Origin: Zopfochytrium polystomum | Taxonomy: Eukaryota > Chytridiomycota > Chytridiomycetes > Chytridiales > Chytridiaceae | Length of the DNA stretch: 58,941 nucleotides | Assembly (NCBI GenBank): GCA_025765615.1 | Contig: JAIVFJ010000358.1 | Location: 1-58,941 of the forward strand | Direction of reading: 5' to 3' | Shown: in pieces, positions 29,812-41,759 of the stretch | How the letters are laid out: each line of letters starts with the position of its first letter | Position numbering within the stretch: position 1 is the first letter of the stretch | Translations under genes and position numbers: made by a program | The notes under the pieces: generated by a model | What the model saw: only the letters and a program-made list of their open reading frames with translations | Databases searched by the model: none | Told to the model about the DNA's origin: nothing

Positions 29812-29989
29812 TGTGACGGAATTTCGTTTGTTTTTCCTGCAAGTCACAAAACCACCAATAGGAGGAATTTTTCTCTTTTTGTTGCGTCGCTCGGCGCCTG
29901 CTCCGCCTCTTCGACTTCTCCACTCGCTCCCGCGGATTCCGACCTTCGCGCCTCGCGACGCTGCCGCGCACCGTCGTGGCTCCCTCACA
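29812..29989 (+). repeat. 5' LTR of second Ty3/Gypsy family
   Basis: A 178-bp segment with TGTGA at one end and TCACA at the other, followed two bases later by a primer-binding site and then gag. It begins 33 bp upstream of the BTB/T1-like gene start. No 3' LTR was found in the window. Confidence 0.6.
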
Positions 29990-29991
29990 TT

Positions 29992-30007
29992 TGGTAGCAG
30001 CGGATAG
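29992..30007 (+). other. Initiator-Met tRNA primer-binding site
   Basis: TGGTAGCAGCGGATAG closely matches the complement of the 3' end of eukaryotic initiator methionine tRNA (TGGTAGCAGAGGATGG, as remembered). It sits two bases after the proposed LTR end, as expected for a tRNA-primed retrotransposon. This contrasts with the self-primed element at 9.2 kb. Confidence 0.65.
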
Positions 30008-30066
30008 CTGGTTCGTTCCAGTACCAGATCTATCTCGATCTCCCACTTCCCACCTCGCGATCCTCG

Positions 30067-32772
30067 ATGTCGACCCCGATGCCTGCCCAGTTGCACCGTA
30101 CACAACGCCACGAGCGTCAAGCTCGTCAACGACAACAACAACAGCAACAGAGATCTCGTTCCTGGTCCCGTTCGCCACAGACGACCGAAGACAGTTCCAG
30201 CTACCAGTCGGACTATCAACAATCGCACGGAGCATCGACGTTCGCCTTCACAAGTTCCGCTGGCACGACACCCATCCCAATTAGCGTCGCCCCTCCAGTC
30301 ACGCCAATGCCCATCCCGTCGCTGGCGGCATATCACTCAGAGTTCCTTCCGCTGTCGTCGCTGTCGTTGGACGAGAATGTCACTAGTTCCTCGTCGCATC
30401 TGGCGCCTGTCCAAGTCGAACTTTCGGAGGTCCAAATGCAGCTATCGTTGCAGCAGCTGTGCAAGCGATGATTCGTGCACAAGCTGCCATGCCTGCACCG
30501 CCGCCGCCACCTCTGCCGCCTGTTACGGCTCCGGTACCCACGGCTCCCGCCCCACTTCCTGGTTTTCGAATGCCCTCTGCAAAGCCTCCAACGTTTGATG
30601 GTTCGTGCTTGAAGCTTCCGTCACACGAATGCCAAACAGCTGTCGGAGAGTATCTTTCGCACTGCCACGAGGAATGCTTGCTATACGAATTTCGTGCAGA
30701 TGGCGAACCTGCAATTTTCCGCAAGCACCTGACGTTCGTCTCATGGATTCGTACCGGCCTTACAGGACAGGCTTACCAACTCTGGCAGACCCTTTCACTT
30801 GCAACTCGAACGAATATGACATGGGCTGAATATCAAAACTGGATCAATTCGAACTCCTGTCGACTTTAGCGTACAACAAGGCTGTCGTTCTTCTGAAGGA
30901 CCTCAGACAGAAGACTTCTGCGCAGGATTTTTCGTATCGTTTTAACAGCATCATTTACTCCATCCAACGAGAAGCAGCAAACAGCATGTCTACGAAGCTT
31001 GCTTGTACCCTGTATCTCCTAGGCCTGAAGACCGAGCTCCAGTCTCGACCAGAACTCAACGAAATTGATGACAATCTTCAGGAGCTCCAGGCAGAAGCCA
31101 AACGGCTGGACGAAATCATTTGGTCTTCTAAGGGTAAAAGGCCAGCTACTGTTCACGTTCCCCAGCATCGACGACGCTCGCCTCCTCGTCCTCGCATCGA
31201 AGAAGTCTCAGATCCTATGGAAGTTGATGCAATGAAAGCTCGTTTGAAAGTAAAGTCGAATCACACCTTGGCTCAGTCGTCCACCACAACCACCATCCGT
31301 TTCGCACCTCTCACACCTGCAGAACGAGCTGAGTATAAAGAGAAAGGATGGTGTACCTTTTGCAGAGCCCATAATCACACAATTGAAAAGTGCATGCATC
31401 CCAACAAAAAACCAAAAAACTCAGATCCAACAAACAGGCCACCTCGCGGAGGCCTGTTGTTGGAGACGACGCGCCAGTAGATGCGTTGACCGCAGCTGCT
31501 GCATCTGCCGCTCCGGCATGCGTTGTACATCCGGCAGAGACTTCAGTACCCCCGCAGTATAAGTTGTATTTGTACCACGTTTCACGTAGTGCCGACTCAC
31601 CTTCGAAGCTATTAGTTTTCCATGGAGTATTCAAAAGTCATCTGATCAAAATCCTTGTCGATTCAGGCGCTAGTCATTCATTCATCAGTGAAAACTTAGT
31701 ACCATACAACAAAAAAGGGCGTAATCTTTTAGTCAATCTTGCAGATGGTGACACGAAGTTGAAAGCATCTTTACACCAACAGCTGGAATTTTCATTTGGA
31801 AATTTGGAGTTTATTCACAACTTTGTTGCAACACGCATCGCATATGACATTATTCTTGGAATGGATTGGCTTGAGAAGTTCAACCCTATCATTGATTGGA
31901 ATCTGAAGACCTTACAATTTCGTGACGGCCAACTCTTCCACTCCTGGCCTTCGAACATTGACGTTGAGCTCTGCACTGCGCAGGCCTTTTGTCGCGCTAT
32001 TTGCAAGGACAATGCAAAGTGGGGTGTTCTGTTCAACGTCACTGCGTCTGCTGCTGATGCACCGCCAGACTACAAGCGCACCACTCAGGACTCTGATAAC
32101 GCAGATAAAGCTGCTCTTGAGAAACTGGAGCTGAAAGTACAAGCCATTATCAAAGAGTTTCCTGAGTTTTTCCCAACCTTTGAGGGTGCACCGCCATCTC
32201 GTGGTCTTGATCATGCCATTCCTTTTGCTGATCCTTCACAGCCACCACCATTAAAGCCAATCTACCCAATGAGTGAAGAAGAGCTTGAAGCACTTCACTC
32301 TGAGTTGAAGTTCCTGTTGGACAACAACTGCATTCGTCATTCAGTTTCACCGTACAGAGCACTGATCTTCTTTGTCCACCAAAAAGACAAGCTTTGTTTG
32401 GTTTTTGATAATTGTCATCTCAACAAGAACACTGTCTGTGACCACACAGCACTTCCCAACATTGTAGAGATTCTGGATTGCTTGCAGGGCGCTTGTCACT
32501 TCACCTTGCTTGACCTTGACTCAGGCTATCATCAGATCCTTGTAGACACAAAGGACCGCTACAAAACTGCCTTTCATACAAAGTATGGTCATTTTGAATG
32601 GGTGGTGATGCCTTGGTCTTGCAAACGCACCAGCAACATTCCAGGCCACCATAAATTGTATCTTTCACGATATGGTCGACTTCTACCTCATGCTGCACCC
32701 CCAGCAATTCCAAACCTTACTGACTATTCGAATAGAAAAATATCTGACAAGAACCGAATTGATGTGGAGTGA
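30067..32772 (+). pseudogene. Broken gag-pol of second Ty3/Gypsy family
   Basis: Gag starts at 30067 and shifts frame near 30450 and again near 30868. It includes a capsid-like region and a zinc knuckle CTFCRAHNHTIEKC (CX2CX4HX4C) near 31351-31394. Pol follows in an overlapping frame: protease ILVDSGASHSFIS (~31652), then reverse transcriptase up to LLDLDSGYHQI and FEWVVMP. A frame change and a deletion near 32615-32700 remove the YxDD region (sequence goes from GLANAPATFQA and DMVDFY directly to HPQQFQTLLT). RNase H, integrase and 3' LTR are absent. A dead, truncated copy. Confidence 0.85.
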
Positions 32773-32789
32773 TGGGCACGTGATCCCAA

Positions 32790-34490
32790 TCTGGGGATAA
32801 CACCTTCAAACTTCGTGGATGAATTGAACCCCAGAATGGTGTTCGTTTTTTTTCAGCTGTGCTGCTGAACTGTCAGGTGCTGATCACTTGTTGCTGCCCT
32901 ATTTGCATGCATCAATTTGTGAAGTGGCTCCATCGCCGACTTGCACCACCTGTTTGTATAGCGAAAGACACAACGTGCAAACTTCGGAATTCTGACCTTA
33001 TCTGAGAGGTCATTGTGAGCGGAATGGGGACGAAATCTCACGCAAGCAGCCAACAACAGCAGCACACAGCTCGCGGAACAAGCTGGGTGATGAGAGCTCA
33101 GTTGTCCTCCATTTTTAAGGTGTTAAGTTCTACGAGCCTCCATGACATTTATTTTCTTATAACATTCTTCCTGTAGTGTGTTGTAAGATATGTTGAACAT
33201 CTGTTACAGACCATGACTTGACAGCAATACCATTTAATTCCGAAAGCAGCGGCTCACTAACTGCTCGCTTTGCTGGTCTGTCAGCTGCGTCATGATATTC
33301 AATGACGCGGAGCTGCAGTTTCCTTTGTTCCTCGATTATGACGCGGTGTCGGTGGAACAGTCTGCCATGGGTCGGGTCAATGCAGTGTTGGTTGATTCTG
33401 CAGCTGACGAATTAGAGGATTTCTTTCAGACTTATTAATTTGAGGTTGCTATTTGATTGTGTGGGCCAAATTAAGTCGAGGATTTTTGTCGATTTTTCCT
33501 CAGCTTGCCAGGGCACTCGGTTACATTTGGTCATATTTTGGAGACTCTACGGTTTTTCCCCAACTTTTCCAGACAGTTCAAGGCCATCTTTATTAATTGC
33601 GGAAACATCACTACTTTGACGAGTATGTCAGTTTTCGACCTATTATCTTGATTTTTGGTACACACACTCTTTATATTTACTCGAGAAACGCCTGTGAGTT
33701 TCGCGGCTGTGGCTATCTCCTACCAATCTCGGCGAATTTTCAAAGTTTCCTATCTCTCCAAAGGGCTGGGTCACATGACCTACAAAGGAGTCGTATGATT
33801 CAGGCTTTCATCGTAGGCTGCTCATATTTGGTGCACTCAATATCAGCCACTACTCGAGTTTGCACTCCAATTTTGGTGTGGTTTCGTTGATTTTTCATGG
33901 ACTTAGATCAGCACACTTGCAGCAGCGACGAAAATTTGGGGGATTCGTTTTTTGGGGTGCCCTTTTGAGGGTCGGTCCTTCTTATCATTATCCACCTGCA
34001 TACAAGATTTCAGCTGGCTAGCTCTGCGCGTTCAGGTGTGACGAGGTCGTGAACAGGGGCCAAAATCGACGTTTTTGGGGCCACGCTTGACACCTTCCAA
34101 TTAGTGGCGATATTTCCCCACTTCGAGTGCCAGTCCCCGACCAAATTCTGAATGGATTTGCTTGATTTTTGGCTCGTTGGAAAGGTCTATCAATCTTCTA
34201 CCTCCTCTCAAAGTTTCAGGGTGGGGGCGCCTTCTTCGGTTTTAGTTGCCGCTCTTAAGCGTCAGCGCCATCGATCTCTGCTCTCTCACTGCTCAAGACC
34301 TTGTGTTTCTCCCTCTGGTCTGTGCGTATCCCTGGGGCTTAACACACCTGAAGACGCACACCAAGTCCACCATTACATCTGCCAATTTCATCGAACCCCC
34401 ACCTCTGTCTGTGAGCGGAGGACAACCTTGTGAAGCCTGCTGTACGCGTGCCCAACCACTGAGGCAGGGCGTTCAACTCACAGCAGTGGC
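32790..34490. other. AT-richer anonymous DNA
   Basis: No gene or clear repeat was recognised. Short frames on both strands have no motif. It follows the truncated Ty3/Gypsy copy and may include its unrecognisable remains. Confidence 0.45.
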
Positions 34491-34499
34491 GTGCCACGT

Positions 34500-35440
34500 T
34501 TGAATCTATCATAGGTTGCTTTGTAACGATAGCAATTCATTTCACAAACCATTTTGTCGAGATCTTTGGTCCTTTCACTGAGTGTATCACTTGCAATACG
34601 GCTTGAAGCTTTGTGTGAATGCATGTGGGTGAGACCGCAAGACCAACAAAATAGGAAAGCAAGGTATACCTTCAATTGAAACTGATTGTTTTGAGGTATT
34701 CCGAAATAAATGCTGGAGGAGTTTCCTTGTCTTGAAGTGGTATTTGTTGGAGCAACAGACTGGTGAGAGCTTGAAATCATGAGAGACTGTTGGATAATGC
34801 CTCAAAGCCTCAGCAGCACCAGAAAGATCCTTTTCTATGATTGCACATGAGGCAACACAAACATGGGGGGCATTGACAGCAGGAATCGCTCCAGCAGCTT
34901 TCGTCCAAACTTCATAATTGCTGGTTTGCTGAACAGTAGGGCAGCCCAGGTGGTCAGTCCCTGTCAGTTTGAATAGACGGACTTTGATAGCGTTTTTACG
35001 CAAGAAGCTAATGGTCTTCACCACAGTAATATGCAGGCTGCTCAAGTTCAACTCGAACTTGCAGAAGCATCATTCCCTCTTTGACAGTGGTCAAAGTCTC
35101 ATGCTGATCACGAATTTCTGGATGAGGATGCAGTTGCGTTACGTTGGTGGCAAAATCACAAACATAAAGATTGACTCCCACCTGAAGATGTTTCTGTTGC
35201 AAATAATCTTGCTGCAGGAAGCTGAACCCACACGTTGTTTCACGAAAAGTACCCACCGCTTACAATATGCCTGGCTGCGGATACCTCTGCAAATTTAATT
35301 GCTGTGTCTCTGGATGGGTTTTGCCTGTTGCTTCCAACAATTCGCCTTCGGATTGACGTTTGAAGCTTTCAAAACTTTCTGCTGCAAAGCGCTTTGGTGG
35401 GCCAAACTTCTTCACATAGAATGGAAGTTCGCGCAGAATG
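34500..35440 (-). pseudogene. CACTA-like transposase remnant
   Basis: Minus-strand frames near 35437-35250 read LHILRELPFYVKKFGPPKRF and ESFES, then (another frame) GSNRQNPSRDTAIKFAEVSA and RHIVSGGYF. This matches a block I know from fungal proteins near Tnp2/CACTA-type transposons (HLLTHLP, FGP, TERFESFN, SNRQAPSRDIA, HI.SGG). Further down come DYLQQKHLQVGVNLYVCDFA and other fragments in several frames. Frameshifts and stops show that it is dead. Assignment to the CACTA group rests on recall of this motif. Confidence 0.5.
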
Positions 35441-35522
35441 TGGAGCTCCGGCTTCAGGGTTCGAAGACATAATCACTTTCCAATGTTGCACGTTTTTTTA
35501 AATTTTTTTTTTATTTTATTTT

Positions 35523-35669
35523 TTTTATTGTTCCGGCCCCAGAGGGGCTGGGAGGAAGAGAAAGAGCCATCAACGGTGAACCGTAATGGACTACGTCCAG
35601 GTATCACCTCAGCAAACCCACCCCATGCACTACGGACTTACAGGGTCGTCAGGCATCTCCACCACACAT
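35523..35669 (-). repeat. LINE 3' tail shared with SINE-1
   Basis: Read on the minus strand: GTGGTGGAGATGCCTGACGA, ~90 bp of shared sequence, then TCTTCCTCCCAGCCCC, a short loop, GGGGC, CGGAACAATA and an A-rich end. This closes the LINE whose coding remains lie upstream on the same strand. SINE-1 copies at 0.75, 4.7 and 46.2 kb end the same way. Confidence 0.75.
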
Positions 35670-35947
35670 AAAGCCACAATGATCAAAGGAGAAGGGGAAA
35701 ACACAGAATCAAGAAAATAGAGAAGTGAGTCTGAAGGAGGTCAGTGTAAGAGAGAGGAGCAGCTGTGAAAAGTCGGAGGGTTGGGATAAGTCAGATTAGG
35801 CTACAGCCCATGTCAAGATTGAGAAGGGCAACAGTGGCTCAGTGAACGTCGGGGGCTCAGCAGGAGATGGGTGACAAGTGGCTCTTGCTTGTTGTCGTGA
35901 GGGGAGTTGTATTGTGTGGTGAAGCCAGATAATGCCTGCAACAAGTT

Positions 35948-38064
35948 TTATGCAGCTGAGGTAGTGGTCAATCCATCTGGAAGAAGCCTTGGTGCACAAA
36001 AGCGAGATGCCTGGGCAAGTGTCAGTGGAGTGCCAGCGACTACATGTGGTGCAGCGAGGTTGAGGGGTTGTGAAGAGCTGTTGCGAGTTCTGTGGGATGA
36101 TGGAGTGGGAGGGAGGGAAGAGTTGATGTTTGGAGAAGACAGTGGGTGAGAGGCTGCGGAACGAGGGTGAGAGGCCTGGGAATTTGGTGGAGGGGATCTG
36201 TGGGGCTTGGAGCGCTTGTCAGAGGGCTTGATGGACTTTGACTTCTCCCAAGAGATAGTGTCGTCGCAACGGGGAATCCAAATAAGTTGATGGGCATCAA
36301 GAAGGAGCTGATGGAAAGTGGTGACAAGAGTTTTCAGGACAGAGGCAGCAGGGTTATCACGTGAGAATAAGGAGTCATAAGAGGATTGAGGGATGAAGCC
36401 ACGAAGGAGGGAGGAAAAATTGATACAAGATTGATGATCAAAGAGAAATTCAGGGTGGGAGAGCCAGTAAATGGGATGGGCTTGGGGAGGAGAGCAACCA
36501 TGAGGTGCAGGAGGAACAGAGGAGGAAAGAGTTTCAGCAAAGGTGTTGCGAATCATGGGAATGGCCTCAGCACCTGCAGGGCATTGCCAGACGTGCTCTG
36601 TGGTTTCCAGAGTGTGGTGGCATCAACGCAGAGCCCTTCAGGGTAGACTTGAGGGTGTCGTTGGTGTAGAACTTTTGGGTGGGCAAAGTGTTGCTGAGGA
36701 TTTGAAGTTGATACTTGCGACGAGCAGAGCCAGGGAGGGTGCCAAAGAGAGGGAAGAGGGTTCAATTCCAGCGTGGAGAACAAGGAATGTGGCTTCCCAA
36801 TGAACTAGGTCAGGGTTGTGGGTGATGTGGGCAAAGGCTGAGGTGTTCAGAAGTGCAAAATGGTGAGAGAGACCTGTGAGGAGTCGCAGTTGTCATCGAA
36901 GTTGGCCCAAGACTGGGGTATTTGAGATGAAGGTGGTGGCTGGGAGGATCTGTTGTGAGAGGATTGGTAACAAAGTTGGGTTGGAAGTCAAGGGTACAGA
37001 TGATGCCAGCTTGTCTGCTCGTTCGTTGCCAGCGCTGCCCTTGTGTCCACAAACCCAGGAGACTTGTGGATGGGGGCCAATCCAAGACTGTAGAGTGGCT
37101 GCAACGCATGCCCAAAGGGTGGGGTGGGAAGTGGTGTGCAAAAGACGATGGAGGGAATCAGAGAGAGGGGGGTGTGTTGTGCTTGCTGTGTGGATGGGGA
37201 CTAAAGGAGTTTGAGGGAAAGAGTTTCTCAAAGGTGTGAACCACTCCAAGATTGTCAAGTCGAAAAGTGAGGGGCAGGGAAAGCTGTGCAGTGATGGTGA
37301 GGGCAGCAAGGAGAGCAGCAATTTCAGCAGTTGTGGAAGAGGCAGAGAGTGGAGGGCAAAAGAAAATTCAAAGTTAAGCTCAAGGCAAACAACAGAGCCA
37401 GCCATGAAGCCCTCCTCACGAAGGGAGCCATCAGTGTCAAAGGTCAAGGATGGGTGGGTATGAGCAAGGTCAGCAGGGAGGAGGGGCACATCCAATGGTT
37501 GAAAGCAGGGATTCGTGAAGGGAGCTGGATTGAAAGTGGAGTGGCGGGAGGTGAGGAGTGGGAGAGGTGTGGGTGTGAAAACGGTGGTTGGGGAAAGCGA
37601 GTTAACAAAGAAGATGGGCTGGGAGGGTCAAGTTGCAGTAGCAGTTGTGTGGCTGCTGATGGGAACTGTGTAGGTGGAGTGTGCAAGGGAAGTTGGATTG
37701 TAGGGAGAGATGTGCTTGCTGCAGGGGTAAGAGAATGGGGGGGACCCAATGGGGCAGCCAAGGCATTGGACCAAGTGGAAATTGTGGGAGGAAGGTGAAG
37801 GCGTTCAGGGAGCCTGGAGTAGTGATGAGAAAGGAGTTGGGAATTTGGGAGTGTGTGAGTCCAGTTAACAATGCGGAAGAATTCCACTTGTGGTGGGGTC
37901 ATCAGACAGAAAAAACTGCAACGAGCAAGTGGGGGATGGTGAAGGGGATCCGAAGAAGATGGGTAAAAGGGATTGTAAAGAGGACCATCAGGAGGGCTGT
38001 GGTAAAAGACTGGAGAGCCAAAGGTGGGAGCAGCGAAAATAAAGGTCTTAATGATGTGGTACAT
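35948..38064 (-). pseudogene. LINE ORF2 C-terminal half (RNase H)
   Basis: RNase H motifs appear in order on the minus strand: FDTDGSL (~37445), STTAEIAALLAALTITAQ (another frame, ~37330), FRLDNLGVVHTFE (~37265) and WVCGHKGSAGNERADKLA (~37055-37000). They supply the expected D, E, D and D residues. At least two frame changes separate them. The upstream part (to 38064) and the downstream part (to 35948) are Pro/Ser/His-rich and match no motif I know. Confidence 0.75.
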
Positions 38065-38074
38065 TTGTGAGACT

Positions 38075-39720
38075 GTGCTCTCTAAATCTCCTCACCCTGG
38101 GCTGGAGGTGGAAATAGAGCAATGGCCTAAATACCAATCCTATCTAATGAAAAGGGGCAAAAGAAAGTGTCTAGGGGTCACCAGACAGGAAAATGTATTT
38201 GGAGTCTACTAAAGCCCATCATCAAACACAAAAGAAACTCTTTAAACACAAAAGAGCAGCTATCACACATCTAAAAGGGAAACATAAGAAAAGTGTGACA
38301 AAGGTGGCACAATCACAAAAGAAAGTGCAAAATGCCTCTGGTCCAAGACACAGAGAAACCCCAATGGCAAAGCCAAAGGGACCGAATCACTTGGTAAGGA
38401 ATGAGACTAAGGGCAACAAAGGGGGCGCCTAAGGCAGCACCAACCAATCTGTGCCGGCTCCTTCCCAAGGCAGAAGCCAAGGGGGAAGGCAAGAGAGTGG
38501 GGAGGAAAGTGGCCAGGTCCCAACCTGTTGGAGCCACCACCTTGGAGCACCAGCTCCCTCTCTGCCAAAGACAAGCCCTAAGTTGGAGGGGGTTGGACAC
38601 AAAGGGCAAACACAAGGAACAGTTAGTGTGCAGAGATGCCTGTTGGATCAAACCAGAACTGTTTTCCACTTAACAGAACCAGACACATCTTGTCTCACTC
38701 CCAAGAGAGGTTCCAACTCAATCCAAGGAAGGGGCACACAGGGTGGGAGACAGTGGGACTCTTCTTGCTTCATCCTACTAGGACACAGACATCTGCCTCA
38801 CCAGGCCAGAGGAATCCCCTATCTTAGAAGCAAGGAAGGTTAAAACCCACTCCCACACACAAGGGTGACACCATGATGTCACAGGCATTAATCTGAGAGA
38901 AAGAGGGTCTGAACCCAGTGAAGACCAGGCCCACCAGAGGCCACAGGAGCCAACAACCAGGGAGATGGGGGCATACCTGAGAGACCATTTCTGCAGCAGT
39001 ACCTGACCAGCCAGCTCATTCATATCACCTTGAGAGACCTGGATTTGACTAGATGTATTGACAGTAACCTAGAGGCACCACCACAGATTTACCCTCTATC
39101 CTTCCATCACCAAGTGGCTCCTACCCAGTCCAACCCAAACAGTATGCAGAATGGTGAGGTGCACTGGGGATTGAACCCAGCACACTGCCATAATGGCCAA
39201 GAGGACTTCAACCTCCTGTCACACCAGGGGACTGCCACCCCCAGCTCATACACACAGTCAGGAAGAAAAGGGCAGGCAAGGGACTTCAGGTACAGTTCTC
39301 ACAGTCAACAAGAAGGGGGGGGCAGCAGTTTAAATAGGAGAGGGTTGGAATCACAGGGAGGAGAGGAAAAAGGAGGGAAAACACATACAAAACAACAAAA
39401 CAATAAATAAAACAGTAAAGAACAGAATGGATGGGTGATTCACCAAATGGGGCTGAGCCATCAACAAAGAGAGACAGCTCAGAAAATCATGGGGCCATTT
39501 CTTGGCAGACAGCCACCAGAGCAGAGTGGAGGGGGGGTGGAGGAACTGGCAAGAAATGATTGGTGCAGACAAGAAGACACTCACCACAGCCACAGAAAGA
39601 AAGGAAGACACACAAAGAGAGACAGTAAACAAACAACTAAATAAAAGATAAAACAAGAAAAAGAGCCAAAACAAAGGAAAATACTAATTGAAAAAATAAG
39701 TAAAAACCATCAACAGAAAG
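38075..39720. other. Purine-rich anonymous insert in LINE
   Basis: The plus strand is A/G-rich with no coding motif. A B-box-like GGTTCAATCCC on the minus strand near 39165-39176 hints at another tRNA-derived retroposon. Probably one or more decayed insertions. Confidence 0.4.
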
Positions 39721-39724
39721 AGAA

Positions 39725-39955
39725 AGAAAAGCCCTGTCTTCTCATACCACTCATATGAGGCATTACATCATGGTAGCTGGGCATCTGGACTTTGCACTTC
39801 TCCCACAGAAGTGGTTCAGTCCTTAGTCATTCCAAAAGTGAGGGGTTATTAGCTGGACATGTTGGACTTTGCAGCCCAACAGTCTGCATGTCTCGAACTT
39901 GGCACCTTCCCAATTGAAGGGAGCGCTCTAACCACTGAGCAAGGAAGCCCTACGC
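39725..39955 (-). repeat. SINE-2 copy with tRNA head
   Basis: The minus strand starts with a tRNA-like head (GGGCTTCCTTGCTCAGTGGT, TAGAGCGCTCCCTTCAATTG, then a B-box-like AAGTTCGAGAC). The body shared with 546-710 follows. The head's anticodon position reads CAA, but the stems pair imperfectly. A second tRNA-derived SINE family distinct from SINE-1. Confidence 0.6.
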
Positions 39956-39959
39956 CAGC

Positions 39960-40404
39960 AGTTGAGCAAACACTGAGTCACTCGGTCTGCAGCCATTGTA
40001 CAGAATAATAATAATAATAATGGCACAAATAATAATAGTGACAGGTGACGCAGGCGCGACAACAAGTGTCAGTCGGTGGCTTATGTGGACAACCAATAAT
40101 AATAAAATATTAATATATACAGCAGGGTCCAAGCCGAATGCCTGTATAACGCGCTTTGAGACAGGTGGATAATCCTCACAATTATCAGTGAAAAAGTGGG
40201 TATACACTCTTTTATTTGAGGTCACAGGCTTGATGGCCTGTCGTCCTCACACATTTCACAGAGGTTGTCAGGGAGAGAACTGTCTTTGTAGGAAGGACTG
40301 GTGAGGCAGAGGTCAAAAAGTTGTTCAAAATAGAAAACTGAGTGTGAATGGAGAGTGGGAAGCACTTTGAGAAAAATATGCCAAGGAACTAATGAGTTGA
40401 TGGA
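39960..40404 (-). other. LINE-flank segment with (TAA)n
   Basis: Contains an ATT/AAT simple repeat near 40006-40025 and 40090-40115 and a minus-strand frame (PWHIFLKVLPTLHSHSVFYF) that continues the sequence broken by the chromovirus derivative. Not further identifiable. Confidence 0.4.
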
Positions 40405-40767
40405 TGTCAGGAACAGGGCAGGACAGGACAAGGCAGACAAGGAACTGAGAGGAGTGATGATTGTATTGGAAACAATAATTCACTTGAGGGATGGGACAGG
40501 TCCCCCATCCCCCTTTTATACCTTTTGAGAGTCTTCCTTGTCAAGACTCAAAGAAGGTTCCAGAAAGAGCAATTAGTAATGCAATGATACCAATGATACC
40601 AATGACAACAAGACAAGTCAGGAAAGCAAAGAAGGTTCCAGAAGGTTCCACAAGGTTCCATGAAGGAATGTTCTAGAAGGTTCCAGAAGGTTCCAGAAGG
40701 TTCCACAAGGTTCCATGAAGGAATGTTCTAGAAGGTTCCAGAGGTTTCCAGAGGGTGATTCATAACA

Positions 40768-41235
40768 TCATCTCCCCCTTTTAGGCCTCTTCTGCAACTT
40801 GGTGGGGTACCTGGTCTTGAACTTGAGTAGAAGGTCTTGGCAGTGAGTGAGGTTTGACTCAGGTTCCCAGGTGTTTTCAGCATCTGAGTAACCTTTCCAC
40901 TTAACAAGGAACTTGAGTGTCCTTCCAAACCACTTGGCATCCAAGATTTGTTCAACCTCAAATTCCTCTTCACCTTCTACCTCAACTGGAGGAGGAGGAG
41001 GAACAACTCTGCCTGGAATGGAATTGGCCACAAACTTCTCCAAAAGGCTGACATGGAAAACTGGGTGGATCTTCATGGATGCAGGGAGATCCAGCTTGAA
41101 GGTGACTGGATTGATTTGCTCCAAGATCTTGAAAGGTCCCAACTTGAGGTTGTCCAGCTTGGGACTTGGTCTTTTGGTCTGCAAGTTCTTCCTCAGAAGC
41201 CAAACTTGCTGACCCACAGCAAGGTCATGGTCCAT
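40768..41235 (-). pseudogene. Integrase end and chromodomain of copy 2
   Basis: About 155 codons match the last part of pol in copy 1, including VEQILDAKWFGRTLKFLVKW and NTWEPESNL. One visible difference is DAENTW in place of DADNTW. It is in frame with itself but has no protease, RT or integrase core upstream. Confidence 0.9.
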
Positions 41236-41279
41236 TCTGTGAGTGTTGGCAAATCTTGAGGCATCTTCTTGGGCTTGCT

Positions 41280-41759
41280 TCAGGGTGGAGTCCAGGAAGG
41301 AGTTGATGATCTTGAGCTTATGTAAGTGTGAAGCCGCAGCAGGAGCTTGGACATTGGATAGGGTCTCTTGTCCCAGAAGATCTCCTCTTGGATTGAAGCC
41401 ATAGGTTGCAAAGAAAGGAGATAGCTGGGTGCTTGAGTGAAAAGAACCTTGACTTGCTCACTGGGAAATCTTGAAGGTTGGAGAAGGATGACATTCTCCA
41501 CAGTGGCCATGAAGTTCCTAAGGTCTTTGGCCAGCCCAGTGAACTTGTCAGGGCTGGGAACCTTGGGCTCTCTTGCTTGGTTGGCTTGAGGCAGGGGAAG
41601 AGCTTGATGTTCTTGTTGGTGAAGTTGTTGTTGAAGCTGGTGCTGCTGGTGAAGGACTTGTTCTTGAAGTTGGTGTGTCTGTCTTGAAAGGGCTTGTAAT
41701 TGGTCCATCAAGGCTTGGAAGGCAGTTGCATCAGGGAAGGTGTTGTTTGGGTCAGACAT
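41280..41759 (-). pseudogene. Gag-integrase deletion fusion of copy 2
   Basis: Starts MSDPNNTFPD like copy 1 gag and follows it to QVKVLFT, about 105 residues. After the deletion junction it reads an alternative frame of the integrase region. The zinc knuckle and most of the Gag domain are lost. Confidence 0.9.

Noticed and set aside
28780..30336. A minus-strand frame of over 500 codons extending the BTB/T1-like gene upstream through 30336
   Set aside because: Its first ~180 codons run antisense through the LTR, primer site and gag start of the second Ty3/Gypsy family, and copy 2 of the gene has no such extension. The shared ATG at 29778 is the better start.
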